From: Phaeacidiphilus oryzae TH49
Lineage (GTDB): Bacteria > Actinomycetota > Actinomycetes > Streptomycetales > Streptomycetaceae
Direction of reading: 5' to 3'
Length of the DNA stretch: 64,000 nt
Assembly: GCF_000744815.1 (NCBI RefSeq)
Contig: NZ_JQMQ01000004.1
Coordinates: 496,001-560,000 of the forward strand
Each line of letters opens with the position of its first letter. Positions within the stretch are counted from its first letter, which is position 1. The notes beneath the pieces were generated by a model. That model had not been told where the DNA came from. It did not search any database and worked only from the letters and a program-made list of their open reading frames with translations. The position numbers and the translations under genes are program-made. This document shows positions 7,599 to 18,012 of the stretch, piece after piece.

Positions 7599-8482
7599 GA
7601 AGGCGCGGCCGCCGCCCTCTCGAGGACCGGGTCGTCGTGGTGACCGGAGCCGCGCGCGGGCTGGGCGCCGCCCTGGCGGGCGAGTTGGCCCGGCGCGGTG
7701 CCCGGCCGGCGCTCCTCGGCCACGACCGGCCCGGCCTGGAGGCGGTCGCGGCCGCCCTCCCCACCCCGGCGCTGGCCGTCGAGGTGGACGTCACCGATGC
7801 CCAGGCGCTGGAGGACGCCGCCCGGGAGGTCCGCGGCCGGCTCGGCCGGCCGTCCGCGGTCGTGGCGAACGCGGGAATCGCGGAGGGCGGAACGTTCGCC
7901 ACCTCGGACCCCGCCGCATGGCGCCAGGTGGTCGAGGTGAACCTGACCGGGAGCGCCCACACGGCCCGGGCGTTCCTGCCCGACCTCATCGCCACCAGGG
8001 GCTACTTCCTGCAGGTCGCCTCGCTGGCCGCGCTCGGCGCCACGCCCATGTTGAGCGCCTACTGCGCCTCCAAGGCGGGCGTGGAGGCGTTCGCCCACTC
8101 CCTGCGAGCGGAGGTGGCGCACCAGCGGGTCGCGGTCGGCATCGCCTATCCCACCTGGACGGACACCGACATGATCCGCGACGCGGAACGGTATGCGGCC
8201 GTCCACGGCCTGCGGGCCCGGATGCCTCCTCCGCTGCGTGCCGTCCACCCGGTGGAGGCGGTCGCCGACCGCCTGGCGCGCGCGGTCGAGCGCCGCCGCC
8301 CCGCGGTCTGCGTGCCGGGGTCGCTGCGGCTGCTCCAGATCACCCGGCCGGCCGTGCCCCCGGTCGTACTGCGGGTCTCCCGCCGGCTGCTGCCCCGCCT
8401 GGACGCCGGAGAGCCGCTGCCCGGCACGGGTCGGCTGGGCGCCGGCGGAGGCTCCGCCGGCAGGCGGGAAGCGGGGGGCTGA
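7595..8482 (+). CDS. Short-chain dehydrogenase/reductase (SDR)
   Basis: 295-residue classical SDR oxidoreductase. The Rossmann motif VVVTGAARGLGAALA lies near the N-terminus (TGxxxGxG), followed by an NAG motif (VVANAGIAEGG), a catalytic Ser region (LQVASLAAL) and the YCASK motif (Tyr and Lys). The C-terminus from about residue 215 resembles long SDRs related to CmrA/fatty-acyl reductases, with VHPVEAVADRLARAVERRRPAVCVPG. The GTG at 7595 is chosen because the Rossmann strand begins soon after it; GGGGAG precedes it at short spacing. The substrate is unknown. It converges on the P450 gene 20 bp away. Confidence 0.85.
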   Translation: MRRRGRRPLEDRVVVVTGAARGLGAALAGELARRGARPALLGHDRPGLEAVAAALPTPALAVEVDVTDAQALEDAAREVRGRLGRPSAVVANAGIAEGGTFATSDPAAWRQVVEVNLTGSAHTARAFLPDLIATRGYFLQVASLAALGATPMLSAYCASKAGVEAFAHSLRAEVAHQRVAVGIAYPTWTDTDMIRDAERYAAVHGLRARMPPPLRAVHPVEAVADRLARAVERRRPAVCVPGSLRLLQITRPAVPPVVLRVSRRLLPRLDAGEPLPGTGRLGAGGGSAGRREAGG

Positions 8483-8501
8483 TCACCGGTCGCCGCGCGG
8501 C

Positions 8502-9689
8502 TCAGCCGTCGAGGACCGGCAGCGTCCGCAGGCCGCGGATGAGCCTGGTCGAACGCCAGACGAGTCGGTCGGCGGGCACGGCGAGGCGGAGGCGGGGGAA
8601 GCGGGCGAGCACCGCCCGCAGGGCGATGGCGGCCTCGGCCCTGGCGAGTGGCGCTCCGACGCAGCGGTGGATGCCGTATCCGAAGGTCAGATGGCCGGCG
8701 GCAGCCCGGTCCAGGTCCAGCCGATCGGGTGAGGGGTAGCGGTCCGGGTCGCGGTTGGCGGCGCCGAGGGCGAGGAGCACCGGGGAGCCGGCCGGGACCT
8801 GCCGGCCGGCCAGAGTGACCGGCTCCTCGGCGTATCGGAAGGTCGCGGTGGTGAACGGGGAGCAGTACCGCAGCAGTTCCTCCAGCGCGGCCGGCAGGGA
8901 GTCGGGGTCGGCGCGGAGGCGGTCGAGCTCGGCCGGGTGCTGGAGGAGGGCGAGGACGGCGTTGCCGAGGAAGGCGGTCGTGGTCTCGTGCCCGGCGACG
9001 AGCAGCAGGACGGCCAGGGAGAGGAGTTCCTCCTCGGTCAGCCGGTCTTCTCCGTCCCGGGCCGCGATGAGCCGGTCCAGCAGCGACGCCGAAGGGGAGG
9101 CCCGCCGGGCGGCGATGAGCTGTGCCAGGTACGAGGCCAGGGAGTGGGAGGCCGCGTCGACGCGCTCCGGCGCCCCTGCCGCGAAGAGCTCGGCGGACCA
9201 GTGGCGGACGCTGGGGCGGTCGTCCTTCGGCACCCCGAGGAGTTCGCAGATGACGATGACCGGAAGCGGCATGGCCAGGGCGGCCACGAGGTCGAAGGCG
9301 ACCCCGGGCTCGCCGGGGCACCGGTCCAGCAGCGCCTGGGTGGTCTTGGCGATGAAGGGCCGGAGCGCTGCCACCGCTCCCGTGGTGAACGCCGTGGTCA
9401 CCAGCTTCCGCAGCCGGGTGTGCCGCGGTGGGTCGGTGGCCGACATGCTCTGCGAGACGGCGGGATGGAGGTCGCGGGTGGAGGGCTTGCCGGCGAAGAA
9501 GCGCGCGGTGTCCTTGGAGACCTGAGGGCAGGTCAGCGCTTCGCGGGCGGCCTGGTAGCCGGTGACGAGGTAACCCGGTGGCCGCTCGGGGTGGCGGGTG
9601 TCGGGCAGCGGGTGGACCGGGTCGCTCGCCCGCAGTCGGGCGAAGTAGGGGTACGGGTCCTCGGCGGGGTCCTGCGGTGGGTGGCTCAT
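8502..9689 (-). CDS. Cytochrome P450 monooxygenase
   Basis: 395-residue soluble bacterial P450. The I-helix motif is AGHETTTAF, the K-helix ExxR is EELLRY, and the haem-binding loop is FGYGIHRCVGAPLAR with the Cys ligand. The ATG at 9689 starts the conserved N-terminal DPYPYFARLR region; the longer frame up to 10034 lacks family sequence and runs through the divergent promoter. No ferredoxin or ferredoxin reductase gene is adjacent, so electron partners must be encoded elsewhere. The substrate cannot be told. It is divergent from the GH11 xylanase gene across a 516-bp gap. Confidence 0.95.
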   Translation of the reverse strand: MSHPPQDPAEDPYPYFARLRASDPVHPLPDTRHPERPPGYLVTGYQAAREALTCPQVSKDTARFFAGKPSTRDLHPAVSQSMSATDPPRHTRLRKLVTTAFTTGAVAALRPFIAKTTQALLDRCPGEPGVAFDLVAALAMPLPVIVICELLGVPKDDRPSVRHWSAELFAAGAPERVDAASHSLASYLAQLIAARRASPSASLLDRLIAARDGEDRLTEEELLSLAVLLLVAGHETTTAFLGNAVLALLQHPAELDRLRADPDSLPAALEELLRYCSPFTTATFRYAEEPVTLAGRQVPAGSPVLLALGAANRDPDRYPSPDRLDLDRAAAGHLTFGYGIHRCVGAPLARAEAAIALRAVLARFPRLRLAVPADRLVWRSTRLIRGLRTLPVLDG

Positions 9690-9826
9690 ACCTGCCGGCG
9701 CTGACGGGTCGAGGGGTCGACGGTTCTTCGGACGAGGAGGCGGGTGGGCGGGGAGGTCCGGAAGACCGAGGGTAGCCCGTCGGATGCCGCTCCAGAACCC
9801 GGATCGGAGAAAGCGGCGAGTAGGTC

Positions 9827-9837
9827 CGAAATTTTCG
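9827..9837. promoter_or_regulatory. Palindromic element CGAAATTTTCG
   Basis: Perfect match to the CGAAANTTTCG pattern, 138 bp before the P450 start and about 370 bp before the GH11 start. A second palindrome cluster lies at 9969-9982. Confidence 0.5.
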
Positions 9838-9968
9838 ATGAAGTCCCTGCTCCCCGGCCCCACGAGTGCGCGGCTCTCCAGGCAGTCCCGGCGGACCGCA
9901 TCTGAAGGAGAGCGGCAACACGTCTTTGAACTGGGATTTCTCCTCTGGTTTGGTTGATTCGAAGAACA

Positions 9969-9982
9969 GAAAGCTTTCGAAA
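9969..9982. promoter_or_regulatory. Overlapping palindromes GAAAGCTTTC and TTTCGAAA
   Basis: GAAAGCTTTC (9969-9978) and TTTCGAAA (9975-9982) overlap in an AT-rich patch just upstream of the candidate GH11 -35 box. This is a plausible operator or activator site for the xylanase gene. Confidence 0.45.
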
Positions 9983-9997
9983 CTCTTACCGAAGGTA

Positions 9998-11234
<1,237 letters not shown>

Positions 11235-11269
11235 TCCGCGTCCCCTGAGCACCACCCGCCCAGCAGCAC

Positions 11270-11307
11270 GCTGCGGCGCGGCGGCCCCCGGGCCGCGGCG
11301 CCGCAGC
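11270..11307. terminator. Strong bidirectional hairpin
   Basis: Two 18-base arms (11270-11287 and 11290-11307) pair with one mismatch around a 2-base centre. The site lies between the convergent GH11 and GH39 genes and would serve both. Confidence 0.7.
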
Positions 11308-11319
11308 GCCTCCGTCAGC

Positions 11320-12840
11320 TCACTCCGGGCCGAGGCCGAAGAGCCGGCCGCCGTCCCACCACTCCGGCGTCTCGTCGACCACCGGGGTGAGTTCGAGCAG
11401 CGTCACCTCGTTGCGGCCGAGGACGAGGTCCACCTCGGCGCGCCCGCCGGAGACCGGAACGCCGTCGTGCGAGCGTGCGGGCTCGGCGGCCTCGCGCAGG
11501 GCGTCGAGCTGGCGGTCGTTCGGCGCCGGCGGCCGTCCCATCTCGGACCAGGCCGCCCAGGAGTTGCCGGCCTCCTCGCTCACGGAGCGCCGCAGAGCGA
11601 AGGCGGAACCGTGCGACTCGGGGGCGCCCACGGGCAGGGACAGCCGGACGGTGTGGCCGTCGAGGGGCTCGCCGCCGGCCGGGTCGGCCGGGGCCCAGGC
11701 GAGCACCGTGACCCGGCCGTCGCCGTGCCGGGTGACCAGGTGGTCCTCGCCGCGGGCCAGCAGCTGGTCGCCCATCCGGGCCATGAAGGCGTACAGGTGG
11801 TAGGTGGGCTTCTTGATCTGACGGTGGGTCAGCAGGCCGAAGCCGCCGTGGAACAGCGCGGTGGGGATGCCCACCTCCTCGAACACGTCGCTGAACGTCC
11901 AGTACGAGAAGGAGTCCGCCAGGTCGCCGCCGTTCGCCAGCACCGGCGCCAGGTAGGCCGCGTGGAAGGCCGTGTCGTGGATCGGGTTGTCGGGCCGGTA
12001 CGAGGAGTTGAACTCCGTGATGTGCAGCGGCAGATCCGCCAGCCCGGTGCCGGCGAGCTGCCGGCGCGGGGCCGCGAACTGCTCCAGGAGGGCACTGGCC
12101 GGCATCAGCGTCTGGTGCGTCCCGAACGGCACGATCTGCTCGGGGCCGGAGCTGTAGGCGTGCCGGCTGACGAAGTCGATCGGCAGGTCGCGGGAGTCGA
12201 CGAACTCCGCGAACCGCTGAATCCAACCCTCCTCGTAGCCCGGGGCCAGCGAGGGGCCGCCCACCTGGAGTCCGGCGTCCACCTCCTTGACCGCAAGTGC
12301 GGTCACCTCGTAGAGGCGGTGGTAGGCGTCCTGGTCCGCGGCCCAGAACCCGCGCAGATTCGGCTCGTTCCAGACCTCCACGGGCCAGCTTCGGACCTGC
12401 TCCAGGCCGTAGCGGTCGACCAGGTGGCCGAGGACCGCGCGGACCAGCTCCGCCCACTCCCGCTCGTCGTGTGGGGGAGTGACGTTGCCGTTCCACCAGA
12501 AGACGGTGTCCTCGCCGGAGGCCAGCCCCGAGGGCATGAAGCCGAGTTCGAGGAAGGGCGCGATCCCCGACTCCAGATAGGAGTCCACCACCTGGTCGAG
12601 GTAGGTGAAGGCGTGCCGCACCCGCCGCCGCCCGGCGTGGTCGTAGGGCCGGTGGATGCCCATCCCGTCGCTCAGCAGCCCGTGCCCGCGGATGTGCCGG
12701 AAGCCGATCTCCTGCTGCACCAGCCTGAGCGACTCCTGATAGTCGCGCCGCAGCGCGAGGTCGAGCCGGCCTGTGCCCACGCAATGGCGCCAGGCGTCGG
12801 GCAGTTGGGCTGTCGACTGACGTGGGACGACGATCCGCAT
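11320..12840 (-). CDS. GH39 beta-xylosidase, cytoplasmic
   Basis: 506-residue GH39 enzyme expected to release xylose from imported xylo-oligosaccharides. No signal peptide: it starts MRIVVPRQ. The ATG at 12840 is preceded by AAAGGGA. Barrel motifs: FRHIRGHGLLSDGMG, WPVEVWNEPNLRGFW (acid/base Glu) and LHITEFNSSY (nucleophile Glu). A C-terminal beta-sandwich (GRVTVLAWAP onwards) ends with a typical LLELTPV strand. It is divergent from the ABC importer operon across a 378-bp control region, so the enzyme and importer are probably co-regulated. Confidence 0.93.
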   Translation of the reverse strand: MRIVVPRQSTAQLPDAWRHCVGTGRLDLALRRDYQESLRLVQQEIGFRHIRGHGLLSDGMGIHRPYDHAGRRRVRHAFTYLDQVVDSYLESGIAPFLELGFMPSGLASGEDTVFWWNGNVTPPHDEREWAELVRAVLGHLVDRYGLEQVRSWPVEVWNEPNLRGFWAADQDAYHRLYEVTALAVKEVDAGLQVGGPSLAPGYEEGWIQRFAEFVDSRDLPIDFVSRHAYSSGPEQIVPFGTHQTLMPASALLEQFAAPRRQLAGTGLADLPLHITEFNSSYRPDNPIHDTAFHAAYLAPVLANGGDLADSFSYWTFSDVFEEVGIPTALFHGGFGLLTHRQIKKPTYHLYAFMARMGDQLLARGEDHLVTRHGDGRVTVLAWAPADPAGGEPLDGHTVRLSLPVGAPESHGSAFALRRSVSEEAGNSWAAWSEMGRPPAPNDRQLDALREAAEPARSHDGVPVSGGRAEVDLVLGRNEVTLLELTPVVDETPEWWDGGRLFGLGPE

Positions 12841-13078
12841 GGTGATCCCTTTGCTGCGGGAGGGGTGGGGTGGAGGTGGGCGGCGGTCGTGGCCGGCCGG
12901 CCGGGTTTCCGCTCGACGCGCTGCCGCACCATAGGGAGACCGGGAAAACGGCGTCAAGCATCGATACCACCAGGTCTGCGCCCCGGTGGCGTGCTCCGAG
13001 TACGGGAGCCGGGGGTCCGCACGGCCCTGACCCCCGGCTCCCCGCCGTCCCGCTTCGCCCCGCAACCTTCGATAACGA

Positions 13079-13086
13079 TTGCGCAA
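13079..13086. promoter_or_regulatory. TTGCGCAA palindrome, operator candidate
   Basis: One of two copies upstream of the importer operon, 133 bp before the binding-protein start. Same core as upstream of the GH54 and GH31 genes. Confidence 0.5.
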
Positions 13087-13163
13087 CTTGCGAAAACTTG
13101 AGTGTTGCCGCCCTCCCAACTGAGGCGGTACACATGGCTGCGGCTTCGCGAATGGCCGATTAA

Positions 13164-13173
13164 TTTGCGCAAA
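13164..13173. promoter_or_regulatory. TTTGCGCAAA palindrome, operator candidate
   Basis: Perfect 10-bp palindrome, 46 bp before the binding-protein start and 85 bp from the other copy. That distance is about eight helical turns, compatible with looping by a LacI tetramer or with two independent dimers. Confidence 0.55.
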
Positions 13174-13218
13174 GTATTCGCATCATCATGTCGTGACGAC
13201 AGAGCAGGGAGTTCCACG

Positions 13219-14520
13219 ATGGCGAGGAAAACCCACACCGCGACGGCCGTCGCGATCGGCCTGGGCATCGCACTGGCCGCCACCGGCTGTGCCGGAGGCG
13301 GCAGCGCCGGCGGCAGCGGCGGCGGTGCCTCCGGCGGGAAGGTCACGCTGACCGTCTGGGAGAACGCCACGCCCGGGCCCGGGGCGGAGTACTGGCGGCA
13401 GGCCGCGAAGGAGTACCACGCCCTCCACCCGAACGTCACGATCAAGATCCAGTTGGTCCAGAACGAGGACTTCGACGGCAAGCTGCAGACCGCACTCAAC
13501 TCGAACTCCGCGCCGGACATCTTCATGCAGCGCGGCGGCGGCAAGATGCAGGCCATGGTCGACGCCGGCCAGATCCAGCCGCTGGACCTCACCGCCACCG
13601 ACCGGGCCAACGCGGGTGCGGCAGCCCTCGCGGGCAACTCGATCGACGGCAAGGTCTACGCGATGCCGACCGACACCCAGCCCGAGGGCGTCTACTACAG
13701 CAAGGACCTCTTCAAGAAGGCCGGCATCGCCTCGACACCGACGTCCATGGACGCGCTGGAGGCGGATGTCGCCAAGCTGAAGGCGATCAATGTGGCGCCG
13801 ATCGCGGTCGGGGCAAAGGACGCCTGGCCGGCCGCCCACTGGTACTTCAACCTCGCCCTGCGCGAGTGCAGCCGGGACACCATGCAGCAGACCGCCAAGT
13901 CGCTCAAGTTCACCGATCCGTGCTGGACCAAGGCCGGCGAGGACCTGGCATCCTTCCTGAAGACCAGCCCCTTCCAGAAGGGCTTCCTGACCACCTCCTC
14001 GCAGCAGGGCGCCGGGTCGTCGGCGGGCATGCTCGCGAACCACCGGGCGGCGATGGAGCTCATGGGCAACTGGGACCCCGGGGTGATCGCCAGCCTCACC
14101 CCGAACCAGAAGCCGCTTCCCGACCTGGGCTGGTTCCCCTTCCCCGCGGTGCCCGGCGGCCAGGGCGACCCGACCGCCATCATGGGCGGCGGCGGCGGAT
14201 ACTCGCTGTCCAAGAACGCGCCGAAGGAGGCCTTCGGCTTCCTCGAGTTCCTGGTGACCAAGGGTCAGCAGGAGGCGTACGCCAAGGACTTCTACACGAT
14301 CCCGGTGAACAAGGACGCGCAGGCGGTCGTCACCGACTCCTACAACATCTCGGCACTGCAGGCCTTCAACAAGGCCGCGTACACCATGCAGTTCCTTGAC
14401 ACCGAGTACGGGCAGAACGCCGGCAACGCCATGAACACCGCCGTCGTCAACCTGATGGCCGGCAAGGGCACCGCTGCCGACATCGTCAAGGACACCAACG
14501 CCGCTGCCGCGAAGGGCTGA
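13219..14520 (+). CDS. ABC importer sugar-binding lipoprotein
   Basis: 433-residue family 1 extracellular solute-binding protein. The ATG at 13219 follows AGGGAG. Lipobox LAATGC near residue 22, then a Gly/Ser-rich tether and the binding fold (LTVWENATPGPG, YHALHPNVTIKIQ, ALNSNSAPDIF, IMGGGGGYSLSKNAP). It captures the oligosaccharide and delivers it to the two permeases that follow. The neighbouring GH39, GH51 and GH43 genes point to xylo- or arabinoxylo-oligosaccharides. This is an inference from context; the protein itself does not reveal the ligand. Confidence 0.93.
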   Translation: MARKTHTATAVAIGLGIALAATGCAGGGSAGGSGGGASGGKVTLTVWENATPGPGAEYWRQAAKEYHALHPNVTIKIQLVQNEDFDGKLQTALNSNSAPDIFMQRGGGKMQAMVDAGQIQPLDLTATDRANAGAAALAGNSIDGKVYAMPTDTQPEGVYYSKDLFKKAGIASTPTSMDALEADVAKLKAINVAPIAVGAKDAWPAAHWYFNLALRECSRDTMQQTAKSLKFTDPCWTKAGEDLASFLKTSPFQKGFLTTSSQQGAGSSAGMLANHRAAMELMGNWDPGVIASLTPNQKPLPDLGWFPFPAVPGGQGDPTAIMGGGGGYSLSKNAPKEAFGFLEFLVTKGQQEAYAKDFYTIPVNKDAQAVVTDSYNISALQAFNKAAYTMQFLDTEYGQNAGNAMNTAVVNLMAGKGTAADIVKDTNAAAAKG

Positions 14521-14531
14521 GTGCGCAGACG

Positions 14532-15557
14532 ATGAGCGACACCCTGGGTACCCAGGCGGCCACCGGCCGCCGGTCGCAGGGCACGCACCGGGTCGGGGGC
14601 GCGGCCGAGTCCGCGCCCCCGACCCCGCCGCGAGCGGCCGGACGCCGCCGTGGCCGTGCCAGGATGCGACTCGAGATCGCGGTCATGTCCGGACCCGCGA
14701 TCCTGATGTTCCTGGCGTTCGTGATCTTCCCGGTCGCGCTCGCCGCCTACTACGGCTTCTACCGGTGGCACGGCTACGGCCCGCCCACCGACTGGACCGG
14801 CCTCAACAACTACCGGCTGATCCTCACCGACCCCGCGTTCCAGCAGGTGCTGGAGCACAACGCGCTGATCCTGGTGCTCTCGCTGGTCATCCAGGGGCCG
14901 GTGGCGATCGTCCTCGCGCTGCTGCTCAACCAGAAGATCCGCGGCCGCTCGCTGATCCGCGTCCTGATCTTCGTGCCCTACATCATCTCCGAGGTCATCG
15001 TCGGCACCGGCTGGAGTCTGATCCTGCAGCGCGGCGGCGCGTTCAACGACCTCCTCCAGCACATCGGCCTGGGCTCCCTGCAGGCCGACTGGCTGGCCGA
15101 CTCGAAGCTGGCCCTCTGGACCCTGATGGCCCTCATCTCGTGGAAGTACATCGGCTTCGCGGTGATCCTGATGCTCGCCGGGCTCCAGTCGATCCCCGAC
15201 GAGCTCTTCGAGGCCGCCCAGCTCGACGGTGCCTCCTACTGGCAGATCCAGCGGCGGATCACCCTGCCGCTGCTGGGCCCGACCATCCGGATCTGGGCGT
15301 TCCTGTCGATCATCGGCTCGCTGCAGCTGTTCGACCTCGTCTACATCATCTGGGGCCAGTACGTCTCGGGCACCGCGGGCACCTCGACGATGGCGATCTA
15401 CATGGTCTCCCAGGGCCGCGACGCCGGGAACTACGGCTACGGCAGCGCGGTCGCCGTGGTGATGTTCCTGATCTCGCTCGTCGTCGCGCTCCTCTACCAG
15501 CGCTTCGTCCTGCGCCGCGACCTCCGGGGCGCCGTCACCGAAGGAGCCGCCCGATGA
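14532..15557 (+). CDS. ABC sugar importer permease, MalF type
   Basis: 341-residue membrane protein with a basic cytoplasmic N-terminus of about 55 residues and around six membrane segments (first: AVMSGPAILMFLAFVIFPVALAA split at the usual P). The coupling-helix EAA motif reads ELFEAAQLDGASYWQIQRRITLPLL. It starts 12 bp after the binding-protein stop and overlaps the next permease by 4 bases (ATGA). No ATPase gene is present in the operon; in streptomycetes a shared MsiK-type ATPase usually serves such importers. Confidence 0.93.
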   Translation: MSDTLGTQAATGRRSQGTHRVGGAAESAPPTPPRAAGRRRGRARMRLEIAVMSGPAILMFLAFVIFPVALAAYYGFYRWHGYGPPTDWTGLNNYRLILTDPAFQQVLEHNALILVLSLVIQGPVAIVLALLLNQKIRGRSLIRVLIFVPYIISEVIVGTGWSLILQRGGAFNDLLQHIGLGSLQADWLADSKLALWTLMALISWKYIGFAVILMLAGLQSIPDELFEAAQLDGASYWQIQRRITLPLLGPTIRIWAFLSIIGSLQLFDLVYIIWGQYVSGTAGTSTMAIYMVSQGRDAGNYGYGSAVAVVMFLISLVVALLYQRFVLRRDLRGAVTEGAAR

Positions 15558-16456
15558 GCGCGACGAGTGCCGATTCCTGGTTCTCCCCCTCCGCCGAGGC
15601 GGGGGCGCCTAGCGGGGGCCGCGCGGGCCGCGGCAGGCCGGAGCGGTGGGGGAGCCCCCTCACCTACTTCGTGGCCCTCCTCTTCATCGCGGTCTGCGTC
15701 GCACCGGTGCTCTACATCGTGCTGGGCGGCTTCCGCACCAACTCCCAGATCACCACCCGGCCGGCCGCCCTCCCGCACCCCTGGGTCCTCGGCAACTACG
15801 CCGGCGTCCTCAGGTCGACGACGTTCTGGGGCGAATTCGCCAACTCCGTCATCGTCGCCCTGGCGAGCACGCTCGGTATCGTCGTCCTCGGCCTGATGGT
15901 GAGCTTCGTCATCGCGCGCTACGACTTCAGGCTCAAGGGGGCGATGTACTCGCTGTTCGCGGCCGGTCTGATGTTCCCCATGGTCATCGCGATCACCCCG
16001 CTGTACATCGTGGTCAAGGACCTCGGCCTGGTCGACAACCTCCTCGGCGTGATCATCCCGCAGATCGCCTTCGGGCTGCCGACGACCGTGATCATCCTGG
16101 TGCCGTTCCTCAGGGCCATCCCGAACGAGATCGAGGAGGCCGCCGCCATCGACGGGGCGAGCCGGCTCGGCTTCTTCTTCCGCATGGGGGTGCCGCTGTC
16201 GCTGCCCGGTGTGGCGACCGTCGGCATCCTGTCGTTCATCGGCAGCTGGAACAACTACGTGCTGCCCCTGTACATGCTCAACTCGCAGGCGAACTACACG
16301 CTGCCGCTCGGCGTCCAGGCGTTCTCCTCGCAGTACTCCTCGGACACCGCGAAGGTCCTCGCCTTCACCTCCCTCGCCATGCTGCCCGCGCTGCTCTTCT
16401 TCTCGATCTTCCAAAAGCGGATCGTCGGCGGGCTGACCGGCGCCGTCAAGGGCTGA
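15554..16456 (+). CDS. ABC sugar importer permease, MalG type
   Basis: 300-residue partner permease. The ATG at 15554 overlaps the upstream stop (ATGA) and has AAGGAG 7 bases before it. About six membrane segments (PLTYFVALLFIAVCVAPVLY is the first). The EAA loop reads EIEEAAAIDGASRLGFFFRMGVPLSLPG. It forms the translocation pore with the MalF-type subunit. It is followed after 27 bp by the GH51 gene, so import and hydrolysis are in one operon. Confidence 0.93.
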   Translation: MSATSADSWFSPSAEAGAPSGGRAGRGRPERWGSPLTYFVALLFIAVCVAPVLYIVLGGFRTNSQITTRPAALPHPWVLGNYAGVLRSTTFWGEFANSVIVALASTLGIVVLGLMVSFVIARYDFRLKGAMYSLFAAGLMFPMVIAITPLYIVVKDLGLVDNLLGVIIPQIAFGLPTTVIILVPFLRAIPNEIEEAAAIDGASRLGFFFRMGVPLSLPGVATVGILSFIGSWNNYVLPLYMLNSQANYTLPLGVQAFSSQYSSDTAKVLAFTSLAMLPALLFFSIFQKRIVGGLTGAVKG

Positions 16457-16483
16457 ACCGACCCACAGAGAAGGACCACCGAA

Positions 16484-17983
16484 TTGCCCCGCGCCCATAT
16501 CGAGCTCGACCGGCAGGCCGTCATCGCCCCCGTCCGACGCCGTACCTTCGGCTCCTTCGTCGAGCACCTCGGCCGCTGCGTGTACACCGGCCTCTACGAG
16601 CCGGAGCACCCGAGCGCGAACGAGGAGGGGTTCCGCATGGACGTCGTGGAACTCGTCAGGGAGCTCGGCAGCACCACCGTCCGCTACCCGGGCGGCAACT
16701 TCGTCTCCGGCTTCCGCTGGGAGGACTCGGTCGGCCCACGCGAGAAGCGCCCGGTGCGCCGCGACCTCGCCTGGCACTCGCTGGAGTCCAACCAGGTCGG
16801 CCTCGACGAGTTCGCCCGGTGGCTCAAGCTCACCGACTCGGAACTGATGCTGGCGGTCAACGTCGCCACCCGGGGGATCCTGCCGGCCCTGGACCTCCTC
16901 GAGTACGCCAACCACCCCTCGGGGACGGCCCTGTCGGACCTGCGGATCGCCAACGGCACCCCCGACCCGCACAACGTGCGGATGTGGTGCCTGGGCAACG
17001 AGATGGACGGCCCCTGGCAGACCGGATACATGGCCGCGGACGACTACGGCAAGACGGCCGCCCGCACCGCCGCGGCGATGAAGGCGGCCGACAAGGACCT
17101 CGAACTGGTCGTCTGCGGCTCCTCCGGGTCCGGCATGCCGACCTTCGGCGACTGGGAGCGGACGGTGCTCGAGCACGCCTACGAGCACGTGGACTACGTC
17201 TCCTGCCACGCGTACTACCAGGAGCACGACGGCGACCTCGGCTCGTTCCTCGCCTCGGCGCTCGACATGGACCACTTCATCGACGCCGTCGTCACCACCG
17301 CCGACCACGTCGGGCACAAGAAGCACTCCCGGAAGAGGATCAACGTCTCCTTCGACGAGTGGAACGTCTGGTATCTGACGGAGCATCAGAAATCCGCCGA
17401 GGTCAACGACGAGTGGCGGCACGCCCCCCGTCAGCTGGAGGACGTCTACTCGGTGGCGGACGCCGTGGTCGTCGGCAACCTGCTGATGACGCTCCTCAAG
17501 CACAGCGACCGCCTCACCTCGGCATCGCTCGCCCAACTCGTCAACGTGATCGCGCCGATCATGACCGAGCCCGGCGGGCCGGCCTGGCGCCAGACGACCT
17601 TCTACCCGTTCTCGATCACCAGCCGGCTCGCGGCCGGCGAGGTGATCCGCCCGGTGATCGAGGCGCCGGTCTACCGGACGGCGCGGCACGGCGAGGCGCC
17701 CGTGGTGGACGCCGTCGCCACGGTGGACGAGGACCGGGCCGCGGTCTTCCTCGTCAACCGCGACCTGGGCGAGGTCGCCCGGGTCACGGTCGACGTGCGC
17801 GGCCTCGGCTCCTCGCGCGTCGCCGAGGCGGTCACCCTCGCCGACGCCGACGTGTACGCCAGGAACACCCTCGCTGAGCAGCACCGGGTGACCCCGACCG
17901 CGAACAAGAGCGCGACTCTCGCCGACGGCCTGCTGAGCATCGAGCTGCCGCCGGTCTCCTGGACGGCGATCGCCCTGCGGTGA
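16484..17983 (+). CDS. GH51 alpha-L-arabinofuranosidase, cytoplasmic
   Basis: 499-residue enzyme that removes arabinofuranosyl units from imported oligosaccharides. It uses a TTG start at 16484 with GAAGGA 8 bases upstream. No signal peptide. Motifs: RTFGSFVEHLGRCVYTGLYE, VRYPGGNFVSGF, CLGNEMDGPW (acid/base Glu) and NVSFDEWNVWY (nucleophile Glu), then a C-terminal beta-sandwich. Length and start are typical of streptomycete intracellular AbfA enzymes. Last gene of the importer operon; downstream is a 19-bp tandem repeat array and the convergent LacI gene. Confidence 0.95.
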   Translation: MPRAHIELDRQAVIAPVRRRTFGSFVEHLGRCVYTGLYEPEHPSANEEGFRMDVVELVRELGSTTVRYPGGNFVSGFRWEDSVGPREKRPVRRDLAWHSLESNQVGLDEFARWLKLTDSELMLAVNVATRGILPALDLLEYANHPSGTALSDLRIANGTPDPHNVRMWCLGNEMDGPWQTGYMAADDYGKTAARTAAAMKAADKDLELVVCGSSGSGMPTFGDWERTVLEHAYEHVDYVSCHAYYQEHDGDLGSFLASALDMDHFIDAVVTTADHVGHKKHSRKRINVSFDEWNVWYLTEHQKSAEVNDEWRHAPRQLEDVYSVADAVVVGNLLMTLLKHSDRLTSASLAQLVNVIAPIMTEPGGPAWRQTTFYPFSITSRLAAGEVIRPVIEAPVYRTARHGEAPVVDAVATVDEDRAAVFLVNRDLGEVARVTVDVRGLGSSRVAEAVTLADADVYARNTLAEQHRVTPTANKSATLADGLLSIELPPVSWTAIALR

Positions 17984-18012
17984 GCGGCGGCCCGACAGCT
18001 GCCGGGGCCGCT

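Larger units (their letters stand above)
12841..13218. other. Divergent control region between GH39 and ABC operon
   Basis: No gene seen. It holds the palindromes TTGCGCAA (13079-13086) and TTTGCGCAAA (13164-13173), plus a CGAAAACTTG patch (13091-13100). It is markedly more AT-rich near 13070-13190, where the importer promoter probably lies. Confidence 0.6.
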
